Shown piece after piece: positions 45,912-54,191 of a stretch of 64,000 nt of DNA. The notes beneath the pieces were generated by a model. The model did not search any database, was not told the origin of the DNA, and saw nothing but the letters and a program-made list of their open reading frames with translations. Source of the stretch: CAWBRT01 sp963791145 (GTDB lineage Bacteria > Acidobacteriota > Terriglobia > Terriglobales > Acidobacteriaceae). Both the position numbers and the translations under genes were made by a program. Position 1 is the first letter of the stretch. Every line of letters begins with the position of its first letter. Where the stretch lies: NCBI GenBank assembly GCA_963791145.1, contig CAWBRT010000014.1, positions 1 through 64,000 of the forward strand. Direction: 5' to 3'.

Positions 45912-46181
45912 TTATGCGACGTGCTCGTCCTCGTCGTCCAGGTACTCGTCAGGGACATCGTCTTCCGGGACTTGACGCATGGTCACCTCGGAAACGTCAG
46001 GACGGTTGGCGTCCTCAACCCCCTGGACAGCATCCGCTTCGAAGGCGTTGCCCTCTTCCACCAACTCCTCCACGCTCTCAGAATCCGCTTCAGGGGCGTT
46101 CGGTATCTGCTGAATGTCGCCTGATTGTCCGGCTGAATTAGAGCCGATTTCATCGTCTTTACGCCGCTTTGTTTTAGCCAT
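45912..46181 (-). CDS. Small, highly acidic protein, unknown function
   Basis: 89 residues from ATG 46181 behind GAGGAG. It starts with a basic cluster (MAKTKRRKDDE) and is otherwise rich in Asp and Glu, ending YLDDEDEHVA. Low complexity and likely disordered. No domain recognised. Such proteins are common in acidobacterial accessory regions, but I cannot assign a role. Confidence 0.6.
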   Translation of the reverse strand: MAKTKRRKDDEIGSNSAGQSGDIQQIPNAPEADSESVEELVEEGNAFEADAVQGVEDANRPDVSEVTMRQVPEDDVPDEYLDDEDEHVA

Positions 46182-46473
46182 GGATTCGCTCCTCGTTGAA
46201 AGATGCGTCATGCGAACCCAGAGACCCTCGAAATGTCGAACAGCAGGACCCTGAAATGAGGTTGCTCTCTGCCCCGCGTTGCTTCACCATCGTTCTCCAG
46301 AACAGGATTATGGATGGATATCGTGCATTCTGGGGGGGTAATGCGTTGGCAGCCTCCGGCTACTTGCACTTTTGTCTGCGCTCACTATCTTCCAATCAAT
46401 CAGACCGAGGGTGGCGTTCTATCCATGTCATTGCACCCAAACGCTTATTGAAGTCTATGGGACTTTATTGAAG

Positions 46474-46496
46474 TTGGAGGATTTCGCATCTACAAA
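46474..46496 (+). repeat. Left copy of a 23-bp perfect inverted repeat
   Basis: The 23 bases here (starting TTGGAGGATTTCGC) occur as the exact reverse complement at 53796-53818. Identity ends at both borders. It lies 30 bases outside the hairpin of the IS200/IS605 element. The gap 46182-46526 holds nothing else recognisable. Confidence 0.75.
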
Positions 46497-46526
46497 ATCT
46501 ACAATCTGCCTGCCACAACTAAACGA

Positions 46527-47036
46527 CCCTCGGCTCGAAGCCGAGGGGTTTAAGGGCTGTCGATTGGAAATCGACTATCATCAATGACCTCCTCGCCTTC
46601 TTGTTCGTCAATGTATTCGCGAATCATTTCGTCGGTGATCGTGCCGGAGCTGACGGCCAAGTATCCCCTGGCCCAGAAATGCCTCCCCCAGAACTTCTTG
46701 CGTAGATGGGGGAATTCCGGCAGCAGCACCCGCGAGCTGATCCCCTTTAGCCATTGCATGATCTGGCTCACCAGCTGGTTGGGCCGATACGACACAAACA
46801 TGTGTACGTGGTCACGTGCGACCTTCCCGGACACGATCTCCAGCTCGTGTTCTGCGGCAATTTGCCGCAGCAGGTCGCGCACACGAACTGCCACCTCGCC
46901 CGTCAGTACCGCTTTGCGATATTTCGGGCCCCACACGAGGTGTACCTTAAGATCGGTCTTCGTGTGCGCTCCCAGCCGGTAATGTCGCACGTGATCACGT
47001 TACACCAAAACTTGCTTCGCCTGAAGGCGAGGGGTT
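46527..47036 (-). mobile_element. IS200/IS605-type insertion sequence, tnpA only
   Basis: A single transposase gene is bounded by imperfect palindromes. The gene-3' side has a 9-bp stem at 46527-46547 (CCCTCGGCT / AGCCGAGGG). The gene-5' side has a stem around 47015-47032 (TTCGCC / GGCGAGG, TGAA loop). Both are followed by GGGGTTT, the same flanking tract seen from each hairpin. No tnpB is present. Exact ends are approximate. Confidence 0.75.
46550..46990 (-). CDS. tnpA: IS200/IS605 family transposase TnpA
   Basis: 146-residue single-strand HUH/Y1 transposase. The HUH motif is DHVHMFVSYRP (about residue 60) and the catalytic tyrosine is in the helix after WARGYLAVSSGTITDEMIREYIDEQ. Length and the opening HTKTDLKVHLVWGPKYRKAVL match the family. 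All catalytic residues are intact, so it may be active. The stop codon lies beside the downstream hairpin. Confidence 0.93.
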   Translation of the reverse strand: MRHYRLGAHTKTDLKVHLVWGPKYRKAVLTGEVAVRVRDLLRQIAAEHELEIVSGKVARDHVHMFVSYRPNQLVSQIMQWLKGISSRVLLPEFPHLRKKFWGRHFWARGYLAVSSGTITDEMIREYIDEQEGEEVIDDSRFPIDSP

Positions 47037-47197
47037 TCAACCATCCCCGATGGGGACACTAAATCTGCCAGTAGAGCCGGTTGTAACTGAAGGAAACTTG
47101 GTGAGAGTTTTAGGCTGCCTTGCCGAGATCACTGAGGCTGGCCGAAGGCTTCGAGCCTTGCGTTGATCCCTCATCACGGGCAATATTGGTGAGCGAC

Positions 47198-47705
47198 ATG
47201 CTTACAAAACTGCTGAAAGACTCTGCTCTTGAGAGGCTTGCGGGCGGTCGTGCCTTCGACCGTGGCGAATTACTTCGCCGACGGGCATATCGCTAGAGCG
47301 AAGAAAAATGGCGACACGATTGCGCCCTTGGTTCGAGGCACTTACGCTTACCGCGTAAAGCTTTAGGCTGAGGAAGACGAATCGCGCCTTCGAGTGTAAC
47401 TGTCCAGTCGGACAAGGAGTGATTTCTGCAAAGACTGTGTAGCCGTGTGGTTAGCCTTCTGCCTCGACAACAGCGCAACTCGCCCGTCTTGGAATAGCAT
47501 GGACTCCTGGATGAAACCCACACCCAAACTTCGAAACGACTTCATCGTGAACGAAGCCGAATATCAGGCGTGTAAGGCTTGGCTTTGCCAAGCCAACGAG
47601 GAGACTATTCGTCACCCCTTGGCCGACCCCGAATTGGAAGTAGAGAGACGGCGTATCAAGGCCTTGATCGCTGAATATGAAGAGAATTGGCGGCACTCCT
47701 CGTAG
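47198..47705 (+). pseudogene. Decayed SWIM zinc-finger protein gene
   Basis: Pieces of a SWIM-domain protein can be read in shifting frames. MLTKLLKDSALERLAGGRAFDRGE runs from ATG 47198; after a one-base shift at 47270 comes YFADGHIARAKKNGDTIAPL and GTYAYRVKL, then a stop at 47366. In a further frame are ECNCPVGQ and FCKDCVAVWLA, the SWIM metal motif, with Asp in place of the usual His. The last frame continues to 47705 (ALIAEYEENWRHSS). At least two shifts and one stop, so this is a pseudogene. Confidence 0.65.
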
Positions 47706-47758
47706 TAGTACTGCGGAAGTGAAATCGGGGCTGCTTTGCAGAAAGGTAAGGAGCGCGA

Positions 47759-47947
47759 ATGACGAATTCGAAACTTCAAGCAGCACTGGACGAACTTGAA
47801 AGGCTACATCGAACTGTAACGGAATATGAAGCACGGAATGGAAGGCCGCCTAATCCGGATAGTGATGCCGGTCGTGCAGTCTCTCTACTAGAGGGCTTCG
47901 CTGCGGAGTATCGGAAATTGAATATTGAGAAACTGCTCCGAGGGTAG
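47759..47947 (+). CDS. Small hypothetical protein
   Basis: 62 residues from ATG 47759 behind GGAG: charged, helical sequence with QAALDELERLHRTVTEYEA and EGFAAEYRKLNIEKLLRG. No domain recognised. It is antisense to the 3' half of the next entry, and at most one of the two overlapping tails is likely to be conserved. The regular heptad-like Leu spacing favours this one being real. Confidence 0.5.
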   Translation: MTNSKLQAALDELERLHRTVTEYEARNGRPPNPDSDAGRAVSLLEGFAAEYRKLNIEKLLRG

Positions 47948-48153
47948 ACATCTAGAGGACTCTTAGAGCATTCCCCCGTCCTCAGCGTCAGCTCATTCAA
48001 TGCCAGTTCCAGTTCTTTGATCGCCTGCTCCAACTCCGGGTGTTTATCGATTCTCTCGCGGAGCCGTCTCAGGAGGCCACGGGCTTCGGCCACATGCTCC
48101 GCGGCTGCTGCTTGCGGCTGTTCTTGAATTGAGTCTGGAGTCTCTCGCGTCAT
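47776..48153 (-). CDS. Small hypothetical protein (C-terminus overlaps an opposite-strand gene)
   Basis: 125 residues from ATG 48153, preceded by a strong AGGAGG site. The first 60 or so residues look natural: AEHVAEARGLLRRLRERID, then LEQAIKELELALNELTLRTGE, a likely helical bundle. The rest (SIFNFRYSAAKPSSR onward) is the antisense image of the opposite-strand gene and looks non-coding. A lost stop codon or small rearrangement may have extended it. Function unknown. Confidence 0.45.
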   Translation of the reverse strand: MTRETPDSIQEQPQAAAAEHVAEARGLLRRLRERIDKHPELEQAIKELELALNELTLRTGECSKSPLDVYPRSSFSIFNFRYSAAKPSSRETARPASLSGLGGLPFRASYSVTVRCSLSSSSSAA

Positions 48154-48185
48154 ACAAGCCTCCTTTGGCTTGGCGAGACGCGAAT

Positions 48186-49178
48186 TCACGCTTGCCAATC
48201 GCGCGCAGGCTCGCAGCGGCCATGGGCATCAAGCCACGCAAGCAAAGCCTTGATGCTTCCATGGGCAAGTGCGATACACGAGTCGGCGGCGCCATAATAA
48301 ACCTTCAGGGTGTCACCATCTGAACCAATCGTGTGTCCGCAAGGGAACACCACATCGTGGACATCGCCGCCGCGCTCATACTCGGCTTCCGGTCCAAAGA
48401 TCCAGGAATCTCCTCGCAGCAGGCATTTGTCCGGTTGTTGCGTGTCGAACAGAGCCAAGCCAAGCCGGTAAATGCATCCGGATGCAGTGTTACGCACGCC
48501 ATGGTAAAGCACCAGCCAACCGCGTGGAGTTTCGATAGGAGGCGAGGTCAAGCCGATCTTATTGGCATCCCACCATGCACCTCGCCGGGCCTCCAGCATA
48601 ATCTTGTGACGACCCCAATGGCGCAGGTCGGGCGAGTACGAGATCCACATATGAGCGCCGAGCGGCGTCATGGGACGATGCACAAGCGCCCAATACCCTC
48701 CAATTTTGTAAGGGAGCAGGGCCGCATCTTTGTCCTCCGGCGACATGATGACACCATACCGTTCGAACGTGCGAAAGTCTTTGGTCAATGCCAGCGACAC
48801 TCCAGGGCCCCCGCGAGAATACGAGGTGTAAGCGACGGCGTACTGTTGCAGCTCCGGTACATAGGTCAGCCGCGGATCCTCGATGCCCCACAGCTCTTCG
48901 GGGTATTCATCGGCATTCGGCATGAGTGTAGGAGTTGGATCAATATCCCATCCGTCGACTCCGTTCCGGGAGCGGGCTGCGCATAGATGCGAAAGGCCAC
49001 GCCGGTCTTCCACCCGGCATAGCAATAAGGTCGATCCATCGGACAGCAGCGTCGCGCCGGCATTGAACACGCTATTGATCGAGTATGGCCAGTCTTTGCT
49101 GGTCAAAATCGGATTGCCCGGATGACGCAGGAGCAACGGCTCGTCGGGGTTCTTGCTTGCGCTCACGAAACCTCCCAT
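48186..49178 (-). CDS. GH130-family glycoside phosphorylase/hydrolase
   Basis: 330-residue five-bladed beta-propeller enzyme. GH130 members phosphorolyse beta-1,4- or beta-1,2-mannosides. Marks: RHPGNPILTSKDWPY, VFNAGATL, the GIEDPRLTY block with the catalytic Asp, NKIGLTSPPIETPRGWLVLYHGV, and VFPCGHT...YYGAADSCIALA at the end. ATG 49178 chosen; GTG 49187 adds three residues. The gene sits 58 bases after a GT4/alpha-barrel gene, a recurrent pairing in bacteria thought to handle mannosylated glycans or reserves. Confidence 0.9.
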   Translation of the reverse strand: MGGFVSASKNPDEPLLLRHPGNPILTSKDWPYSINSVFNAGATLLSDGSTLLLCRVEDRRGLSHLCAARSRNGVDGWDIDPTPTLMPNADEYPEELWGIEDPRLTYVPELQQYAVAYTSYSRGGPGVSLALTKDFRTFERYGVIMSPEDKDAALLPYKIGGYWALVHRPMTPLGAHMWISYSPDLRHWGRHKIMLEARRGAWWDANKIGLTSPPIETPRGWLVLYHGVRNTASGCIYRLGLALFDTQQPDKCLLRGDSWIFGPEAEYERGGDVHDVVFPCGHTIGSDGDTLKVYYGAADSCIALAHGSIKALLAWLDAHGRCEPARDWQA

Positions 49179-49236
49179 GGATTGCACGCGCCAAGGCGCT
49201 CAAACGGCGGGCGCGTGATGGTAAAACGGAGTTACT

Positions 49237-51615
49237 TTATGTTTTTCCAGGAATGTCGGCGTCTTCCAACAGGCGCATTTCGAGCAACGCGATTAGGAAC
49301 GAAAGCGTGGATTCCGCCCCCTGATTCTCGTTGGCGCGGTCGGGATGCAAGCCATCGCGGCACCCGCCGGTACTGGCGTCATAAAGGACAATCTGCAGAT
49401 CATTGTCTCCCAGGAACCAGTTGAAAGCCGACCACGCCTCTTTCAGCCATCGCTCATCGCGAGTGACGCGAAAGGCCTGAAGGCACGCGGAAACGGTTGC
49501 CCCAGCCTCGACGGGCTGCTGATCGAAACGGGCTCTTTCGCCGCCTTTGCGGTAGAAACCTTCAGACCCGATGGGGACGAAGTGCCCTTTTTCCTCGCAG
49601 CGCTGTGCGTTCACACACCAATCCAGGGCCTCAAGCGCGACGGACACCATCAGTTGATCTGAACTACGCGAGCCGCACAGCAACAGAGCCTGGGGCAGCC
49701 GGGCGTTGGAATAGGAAAGGATATCCTCGAACCAGTGCCAGCCCGGAGCGCTGCAGGAAACATAAAGGTCGAGCAGGCGATGCGCCAGCACGTCTCTGGT
49801 TTTCAGCGTAGCTCTATCCCCGGGAAACCAATCGAGATACTCCTGCATTCCGAGCAGGGCGAAGGCCCATGCCCGTGGACTCGTAAAGCTCAGAACCGCA
49901 GGAACAGAGGCTTCCAGAAGGCGCCCCGCAGTACCCCGCAATCCCGGATCTTTGGAACGGCCCAGGACCGTTCCGAGGCCCCACAAGGCGCGCCCGTGAC
50001 TGTCTTCGGAATCCTCGGCTCGCTGCCACTGGCGATCGTAGCTGAGGAGATTTTTGAAGCGGCCGGTCGTGGGCTCGAACGCATGCCAAAGGAAAGCCAG
50101 GTACCGCGATGCCAAGCTGGCTATTTCCGAAGCCCCAGCTATTCCCAACTGCTCTGTGAAAACTGCAGCGATCAAGGCCCGAGCGTTGTCATCGGTAGTG
50201 TAGCCCTCCCGGTAATTAGGAACCGAAAACACCGCATGCTGCAGTAGTCCGGTGTGGTCTGTCATCCGCCGTAGGTGGTCCAGTTTTATCGCCGGCAAGA
50301 GGTCCAGCGCTCTTTCGGTGCTTCGAGCCGACGAGGCCACGCACGGGGTTCGCATCCGGTCGGCGCGGGCTCGTACAAAGGCCTGCATATAGGACTGGGC
50401 TACCGTGCTCCAAACCATGTCGCGCGCGTAGAGGTACGCTCGCTTCCGCATGGCATGCCGCGTCGCTTCGTGGTCCAAGAGATCAATGGCTGCGTCAGCG
50501 ATAGAGGATGAATCTCCAAATGGGACCAGCACGCCACGCCCCTCGTCCAACAGTTCTGCCGCATGCCAGTAAGGTGTCGAAATGATCGCCTTGCCGGCTC
50601 CCATCGCATATGCCAGGGTACCGGAGACGGCTTGGGCTTCATGGCGGTAGGGAGTGATATAGATGTCAGCGGAGCCCACGAACTGGGCCATCTCTTCAGG
50701 ACTGACAAAGCGATTGTGGAAGATCACGTTCCGCTGAACGCCGAGCTTTCTTGCCAATGCCTGCAACTGCAACCGGTACTGATCGCCCTCTCGGCGCTTG
50801 ATGTGGGGATGAGTAGCGCCGGCAACAATGTAGACGGCTTCACTGTGACGGGACAAAATGCGCGGCAGAGCCTCAATTACGCTTTCGATTCCCTTATTCG
50901 GAGAGAGCAGTCCGAAGGTGAGCAACACCATCTTGCCTTCTGTTCCAAAAGAGTCCTTGTAGAAATTGGGATCGCCAAAGGGCAGGTCTGGAACGCCGTG
51001 CGGAATGAGCTCGATTTTGTCGTGGGAGACGCCAAAGACTTCCTGCAGGAACTGAGATGAGCGCTCGCTCATGACAATCAGCCGATCGGAAAGGGCGGCG
51101 ATCTCTTCCAAGACAACTCGTTGGTCGGGATTGGGTTCGCGAAGAACGGTGTGCAGAGTCGTTACCACCGGCATCTTCAGGCCTCGCAGCAGGCGCAAGA
51201 TGTGGCTGCCGGCAGGCCCTCCATAAATGCCATACTCGTGCTGCAGACAAACAAGATCGACATTACTGAAATTCAGGAAATCGGCAGCATCTTCATAGGA
51301 GGTAAGGTCGCCCTCCGCTAATTCGAATCTGACTCGCGCCGGATAGCCATATCGGGATTCCGGATCATTGACCGGCACGGCCAGGAGTTCTGCGGTTCCA
51401 TACTCGGCGCCTACAGCGTTGCACAGATCGGTCGTAAAAGTCGCGATTCCACACTGCCGCGGGAGATGGTTTCCGACAACTGCTATGCGACTCGGGAGCG
51501 AAGCGGTGGACCTCAGGGGCAAGGACGGAGTATGCGCCTCCTCAGGTTCGACCGGCGTACGCTTTTTCAGGGGCGCCCACGGACCTGCCGCAGATCTCAT
51601 TTCCTCTACTGACAT
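49237..51615 (-). CDS. GT4 glycosyltransferase fused to an (alpha/alpha)6-barrel-like domain
   Basis: 792 residues from ATG 51615 (GAGGAG site). Residues about 45-410 are a GT-B fold GT4 transferase: GNHLPRQCGIATFTTDL, LTFGLLSPNKGIESVIEALP, ITPYRHEAQAVSGTLAYAMGAGKAIIST (EX7E-like nucleotide-sugar site). Residues about 430-792 form a helical barrel (YTTDDNARALIAAVF, EDSHGRALWGLG, PQALLLCGS, NQGAESTLSFL) resembling glycoside hydrolase-like domains. It likely transfers mannose or glucose to an intracellular acceptor, paired with the GH130 enzyme downstream. Cytoplasmic; no signal. Confidence 0.85.
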   Translation of the reverse strand: MSVEEMRSAAGPWAPLKKRTPVEPEEAHTPSLPLRSTASLPSRIAVVGNHLPRQCGIATFTTDLCNAVGAEYGTAELLAVPVNDPESRYGYPARVRFELAEGDLTSYEDAADFLNFSNVDLVCLQHEYGIYGGPAGSHILRLLRGLKMPVVTTLHTVLREPNPDQRVVLEEIAALSDRLIVMSERSSQFLQEVFGVSHDKIELIPHGVPDLPFGDPNFYKDSFGTEGKMVLLTFGLLSPNKGIESVIEALPRILSRHSEAVYIVAGATHPHIKRREGDQYRLQLQALARKLGVQRNVIFHNRFVSPEEMAQFVGSADIYITPYRHEAQAVSGTLAYAMGAGKAIISTPYWHAAELLDEGRGVLVPFGDSSSIADAAIDLLDHEATRHAMRKRAYLYARDMVWSTVAQSYMQAFVRARADRMRTPCVASSARSTERALDLLPAIKLDHLRRMTDHTGLLQHAVFSVPNYREGYTTDDNARALIAAVFTEQLGIAGASEIASLASRYLAFLWHAFEPTTGRFKNLLSYDRQWQRAEDSEDSHGRALWGLGTVLGRSKDPGLRGTAGRLLEASVPAVLSFTSPRAWAFALLGMQEYLDWFPGDRATLKTRDVLAHRLLDLYVSCSAPGWHWFEDILSYSNARLPQALLLCGSRSSDQLMVSVALEALDWCVNAQRCEEKGHFVPIGSEGFYRKGGERARFDQQPVEAGATVSACLQAFRVTRDERWLKEAWSAFNWFLGDNDLQIVLYDASTGGCRDGLHPDRANENQGAESTLSFLIALLEMRLLEDADIPGKT

Positions 51616-51724
51616 TCGGATCTCCTCGTTACTGTAGGAATCCGGTCGAACCGGATTGGGCGAACCGCGATTTGCGTAGCAGACGTCGTCATAATCCCTC
51701 CACTTCAGCTTCCGCACGCCGCTC

Positions 51725-51997
51725 TTACCGCTGCGAGGCAGGGGTCAAGGCATACAGAACCAGTTCCGCCCGGCTATCGAGCTTCAAGAACCGCAACATC
51801 CAAGACACGCAGTTCCGAACGGTGGGCTCAGTGAGATTCAGTCTGTTTGCGATCTCGGTGTTACTCAGAACTATGCGCACGAGACGATAAATAGGGCCGA
51901 GGACGCCTACCCTTTCCCAATAGACGCGCATCGCACTTCTACTCTCGCTTTGAGCGCCCTCCAATATGCACCGTGCGCACAACGCAGCTTCAGGCAT
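51725..51997 (-). CDS. Short LuxR-type HTH protein
   Basis: 90 residues. The last half is a GerE/LuxR DNA-binding domain: IVLSNTEIANRLNLTEPTVRNCVSWMLRFLKLDSRAELVLYAL. The N-terminal part has a CARC motif but no sensor domain, so it is a stand-alone HTH. It is 110 bases upstream of the GT4/GH130 pair on the same strand and may control it. The start is uncertain because the ribosome site (GGAAAGGG) touches the ATG. Confidence 0.65.
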   Translation of the reverse strand: MPEAALCARCILEGAQSESRSAMRVYWERVGVLGPIYRLVRIVLSNTEIANRLNLTEPTVRNCVSWMLRFLKLDSRAELVLYALTPASQR

Positions 51998-52166
51998 CCC
52001 TTTCCGAGCGTGGGTGCTTCTGGATGGGCACGGGTTGAAGCCGATGCTTCATCGGCAGGATCGTATCAAGCGATTGCTGCAATAGCTGCAAGCAGGGCAA
52101 AATGAAGAATTCGTAAAGGAGAGTTCTTACTGGGCGGTTCATAGCGACCTTTCCAGAACTTGTTTC

Positions 52167-52718
52167 TCACAATTCATGGCTGCCCCATGCGCTCGGGATG
52201 AGGTGCCGGCAAATACGAATCAGCTTTATCTTGCGGATCCGCTGCCCCTTAATCACCTGGAGCTTCAGCTTCGCAGCCATTCGGACCCTGCACAAGGTCA
52301 GACTCCGGGCTGCGGCTACGCAGCCAGGCACCTCGGGACTGTAGGCTCTCCATTCCGTTGGTGTGCGTTCGTAAACCACCGTGCAACGTTGGTTACATCT
52401 GATTTGCACACGACCGACTTTTTGCACTAGCAGCCGAGTCGGGCGGTTTTGAGGGTTGGGAGGTGTCGTAGCGGCGGGCGGTTCAATGCGGCTGATTTCC
52501 AACTGCCGCTCTCCCAGGATCGTTCCATTTAACGCGTCCCTGGCGCTTTGAGCCTCGCCCTCGGTACCCATCTCGACGAAGGCAACACCAAGCGACTGAC
52601 CGCTGCTGCGATCTCTGATGACGGTGATGGTCGCAACACTTCCATGCGGCTCAAGCAAGGCGCGGACTTGATCCTCGGTTGCGGACAAATCCAAGTTGCC
52701 GATATATACGTTGTTCAT
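52167..52718 (-). CDS. RRM RNA-binding protein with HicB-like C-terminal domain
   Basis: 183 residues from ATG 52718 behind AGGAGGG. Residues 1-78 are an RNA recognition motif: RNP2 VYIGNL, RNP1-like LGVAFVEM (normally RGFAFVEM, so one basic residue is lost). Residues about 110-150 (CTVVYERTPTEWRAYSPEVPGCVAAARSL) match the HicB-like fold of toxin-antitoxin antitoxins. The final 30 residues look degenerate. This combination is unusual and may be a fusion of two genes. No HicA toxin is nearby. Confidence 0.7.
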   Translation of the reverse strand: MNNVYIGNLDLSATEDQVRALLEPHGSVATITVIRDRSSGQSLGVAFVEMGTEGEAQSARDALNGTILGERQLEISRIEPPAATTPPNPQNRPTRLLVQKVGRVQIRCNQRCTVVYERTPTEWRAYSPEVPGCVAAARSLTLCRVRMAAKLKLQVIKGQRIRKIKLIRICRHLIPSAWGSHEL

Positions 52719-52807
52719 GAGCCCTCCTGCGCGTTCGGACGATCGCTTGGGAAGAGAGGGCAGCCGGAACTGCTGGCTTTCGATCAGGCTCCGGCTAAAA
52801 TCGTGGT

Positions 52808-53089
52808 TCAATTTCGGCGCTGCGGACTCCGGTCAGCACGATCACCCTTCGGCCGCGCCTCACTAATCTTCAGCGACCGCTCGCCACAGAGCATGCCGTT
52901 CAAGGCGTTCATGGCGGTTTCGGCTTCGCCGTCGCTGGTCATTTCCACAAATGCGAACCCCCGTGAATTGCCGGTTTCACGATCCCTGACCAGAGTGACC
53001 GTCTGGACACTCCCATGGGGTTCGAACATGCCTCGGACTTGCGCTTCGGTTGTTGCGGAATCCAAGTTGCCCACATAGATGTTTTTCAT
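52808..53089 (-). CDS. RRM-domain RNA-binding protein
   Basis: 93-residue single RRM protein: RNP2 IYVGNL, RNP1 RGFAFVEM, followed by a short basic tail (GDRADRSPQRRN). Such proteins bind single-stranded RNA and are often cold- or stress-induced in bacteria. Its ATG overlaps the stop of the upstream monooxygenase-like gene as ATGA, so they are co-translated. A strong AGGAGG lies ten bases before the start. Confidence 0.9.
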   Translation of the reverse strand: MKNIYVGNLDSATTEAQVRGMFEPHGSVQTVTLVRDRETGNSRGFAFVEMTSDGEAETAMNALNGMLCGERSLKISEARPKGDRADRSPQRRN

Positions 53090-53508
53090 AACTTGTATAC
53101 CTCCTGCGGTATAAGCTCGTTTGAGTTGCTGACCGATCTTAATGGCTCGAGCACTACCGGTTCGCTCCGCAGCTTTGGTGGACGTTCATCTCGATTGTGG
53201 CAAGTGGAGTTGATGACCGCGAAGGCTCGCATTCTGGGCGCAGCATCCAAGAACGATTTGACCAGCTCCAGAACCTCGGGATAAGCGGTTGTGACAAAGT
53301 TCTCAGCGTCTTGCTTGCTCTCCCAAAGGTTGATCTCGACGATCTCTGTACCGCCCCCACCAACGGGGGAATCGACCGCTGCAAAAACAATCTCATCCAG
53401 GAAGCCGGGCTGTTCCCGCATGATAGGCAGCACTTCGTTTTCTAGGAGCTGAGTGAAATCGCCCAGGGTGTCGGGCTTCAAAAGCACGGAGACGTTGCGT
53501 GCGAACAT
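53086..53508 (-). CDS. Antibiotic-biosynthesis-monooxygenase-like (dimeric alpha-beta barrel) protein
   Basis: 140 residues with a ferredoxin-like ABM-type domain in the first 100 (NVSVLLKPDTLGDFTQLLENEVLPIM, GFLDEIVFAAV, EIVEINLWESKQDAENF). The last 40 residues are low complexity. Small ABM proteins are often haem- or quinone-related, but substrate is unknown. AGGAGG precedes the ATG. Coupled to the RRM gene downstream, an unexpected pairing. Confidence 0.7.
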   Translation of the reverse strand: MFARNVSVLLKPDTLGDFTQLLENEVLPIMREQPGFLDEIVFAAVDSPVGGGGTEIVEINLWESKQDAENFVTTAYPEVLELVKSFLDAAPRMRAFAVINSTCHNRDERPPKLRSEPVVLEPLRSVSNSNELIPQEVYKL

Positions 53509-53885
53509 CGCAACCTCCTGTGGGCTATGGCTCGTCTAAGGAGAGAAAACTTCAGATGGGCTGACTTAGTTCAGAGGACCTGAAAGAGGGAGAAAAATTA
53601 CTCGCTCACGTTTAACCCTAGGCCCATTTTGTCGGTTTGTCAATTCCAGTTCTGACGGGCGCGGGTGCGTATCAGCAATGGCAGGTTGGGTTATTGTTGC
53701 AGCGAGGGGTTGCAGTTTTAGGCGATGTACCGGCAACGCTCGATACGCTGGGCGTCCCGGTTGAAGGTTTAAAAGCTACTTACCTGTAGATGATGTTTGT
53801 AGATGCGAAATCCTCCAATAGCAATGAAGATTCGACGTGGCGCCGATCAACCACTGCAGTCGCTGCGCCCAGTTTTATTTGTTGC
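53509..53885. other. 377-base intergenic region with inverted-repeat copy
   Basis: Holds the right copy of the 23-bp inverted repeat (53796-53818). A GC-rich phrase with QxGVAVLGDVPATLDTLGVPVEG-like coding character is readable near 53690-53790, possibly a gene remnant, but it has no start. Nothing else seen. Confidence 0.4.
53796..53818 (-). repeat. Right copy of the 23-bp perfect inverted repeat
   Basis: Exact reverse complement of 46474-46496; the bracketed interval is 7.3 kb and contains the IS200/IS605 element, the GH130/GT4 pair and two RRM genes. Confidence 0.75.
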
Positions 53886-54191
53886 TCACAGTGGAGAGAG
53901 GATAGAACGCGGAGGCGGTTGTTTCTCTTCCGGCTTGTAACTGCACGGTACCAATCCAAAACGGATCAGCAACCGCAATGACCTGTATACGTCCGACCGC
54001 AGCATTGACTCGCACCGCTTGCCATCGGTTTCCCGGCAATCGGGATAGTCGATCTCGAATCCGCTGGCCGTCCGTTTAAACTGCGATCCCATCTCAAACA
54101 GTTCGCAAATGCACTTGTAATAAGAATCCTGGTCAGTGTCGCTAGTCCACTTCGGAACTTCCTGCTTTGCCCTTTTTATCGGAACAATCAT
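53886..54191 (-). CDS. Hypothetical protein, unknown function
   Basis: 101 residues from ATG 54191 behind GGAGG. Contains YYKCICELFEMGSQF, DYPDCRETDGKRCESMLRSDVYRSLRLLIRFG; four cysteines but no known zinc motif. No recognised domain. Gap 54192-54494 to the next gene holds only an unsupported minus-strand ORF. Confidence 0.5.
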   Translation of the reverse strand: MIVPIKRAKQEVPKWTSDTDQDSYYKCICELFEMGSQFKRTASGFEIDYPDCRETDGKRCESMLRSDVYRSLRLLIRFGLVPCSYKPEEKQPPPRSILSPL

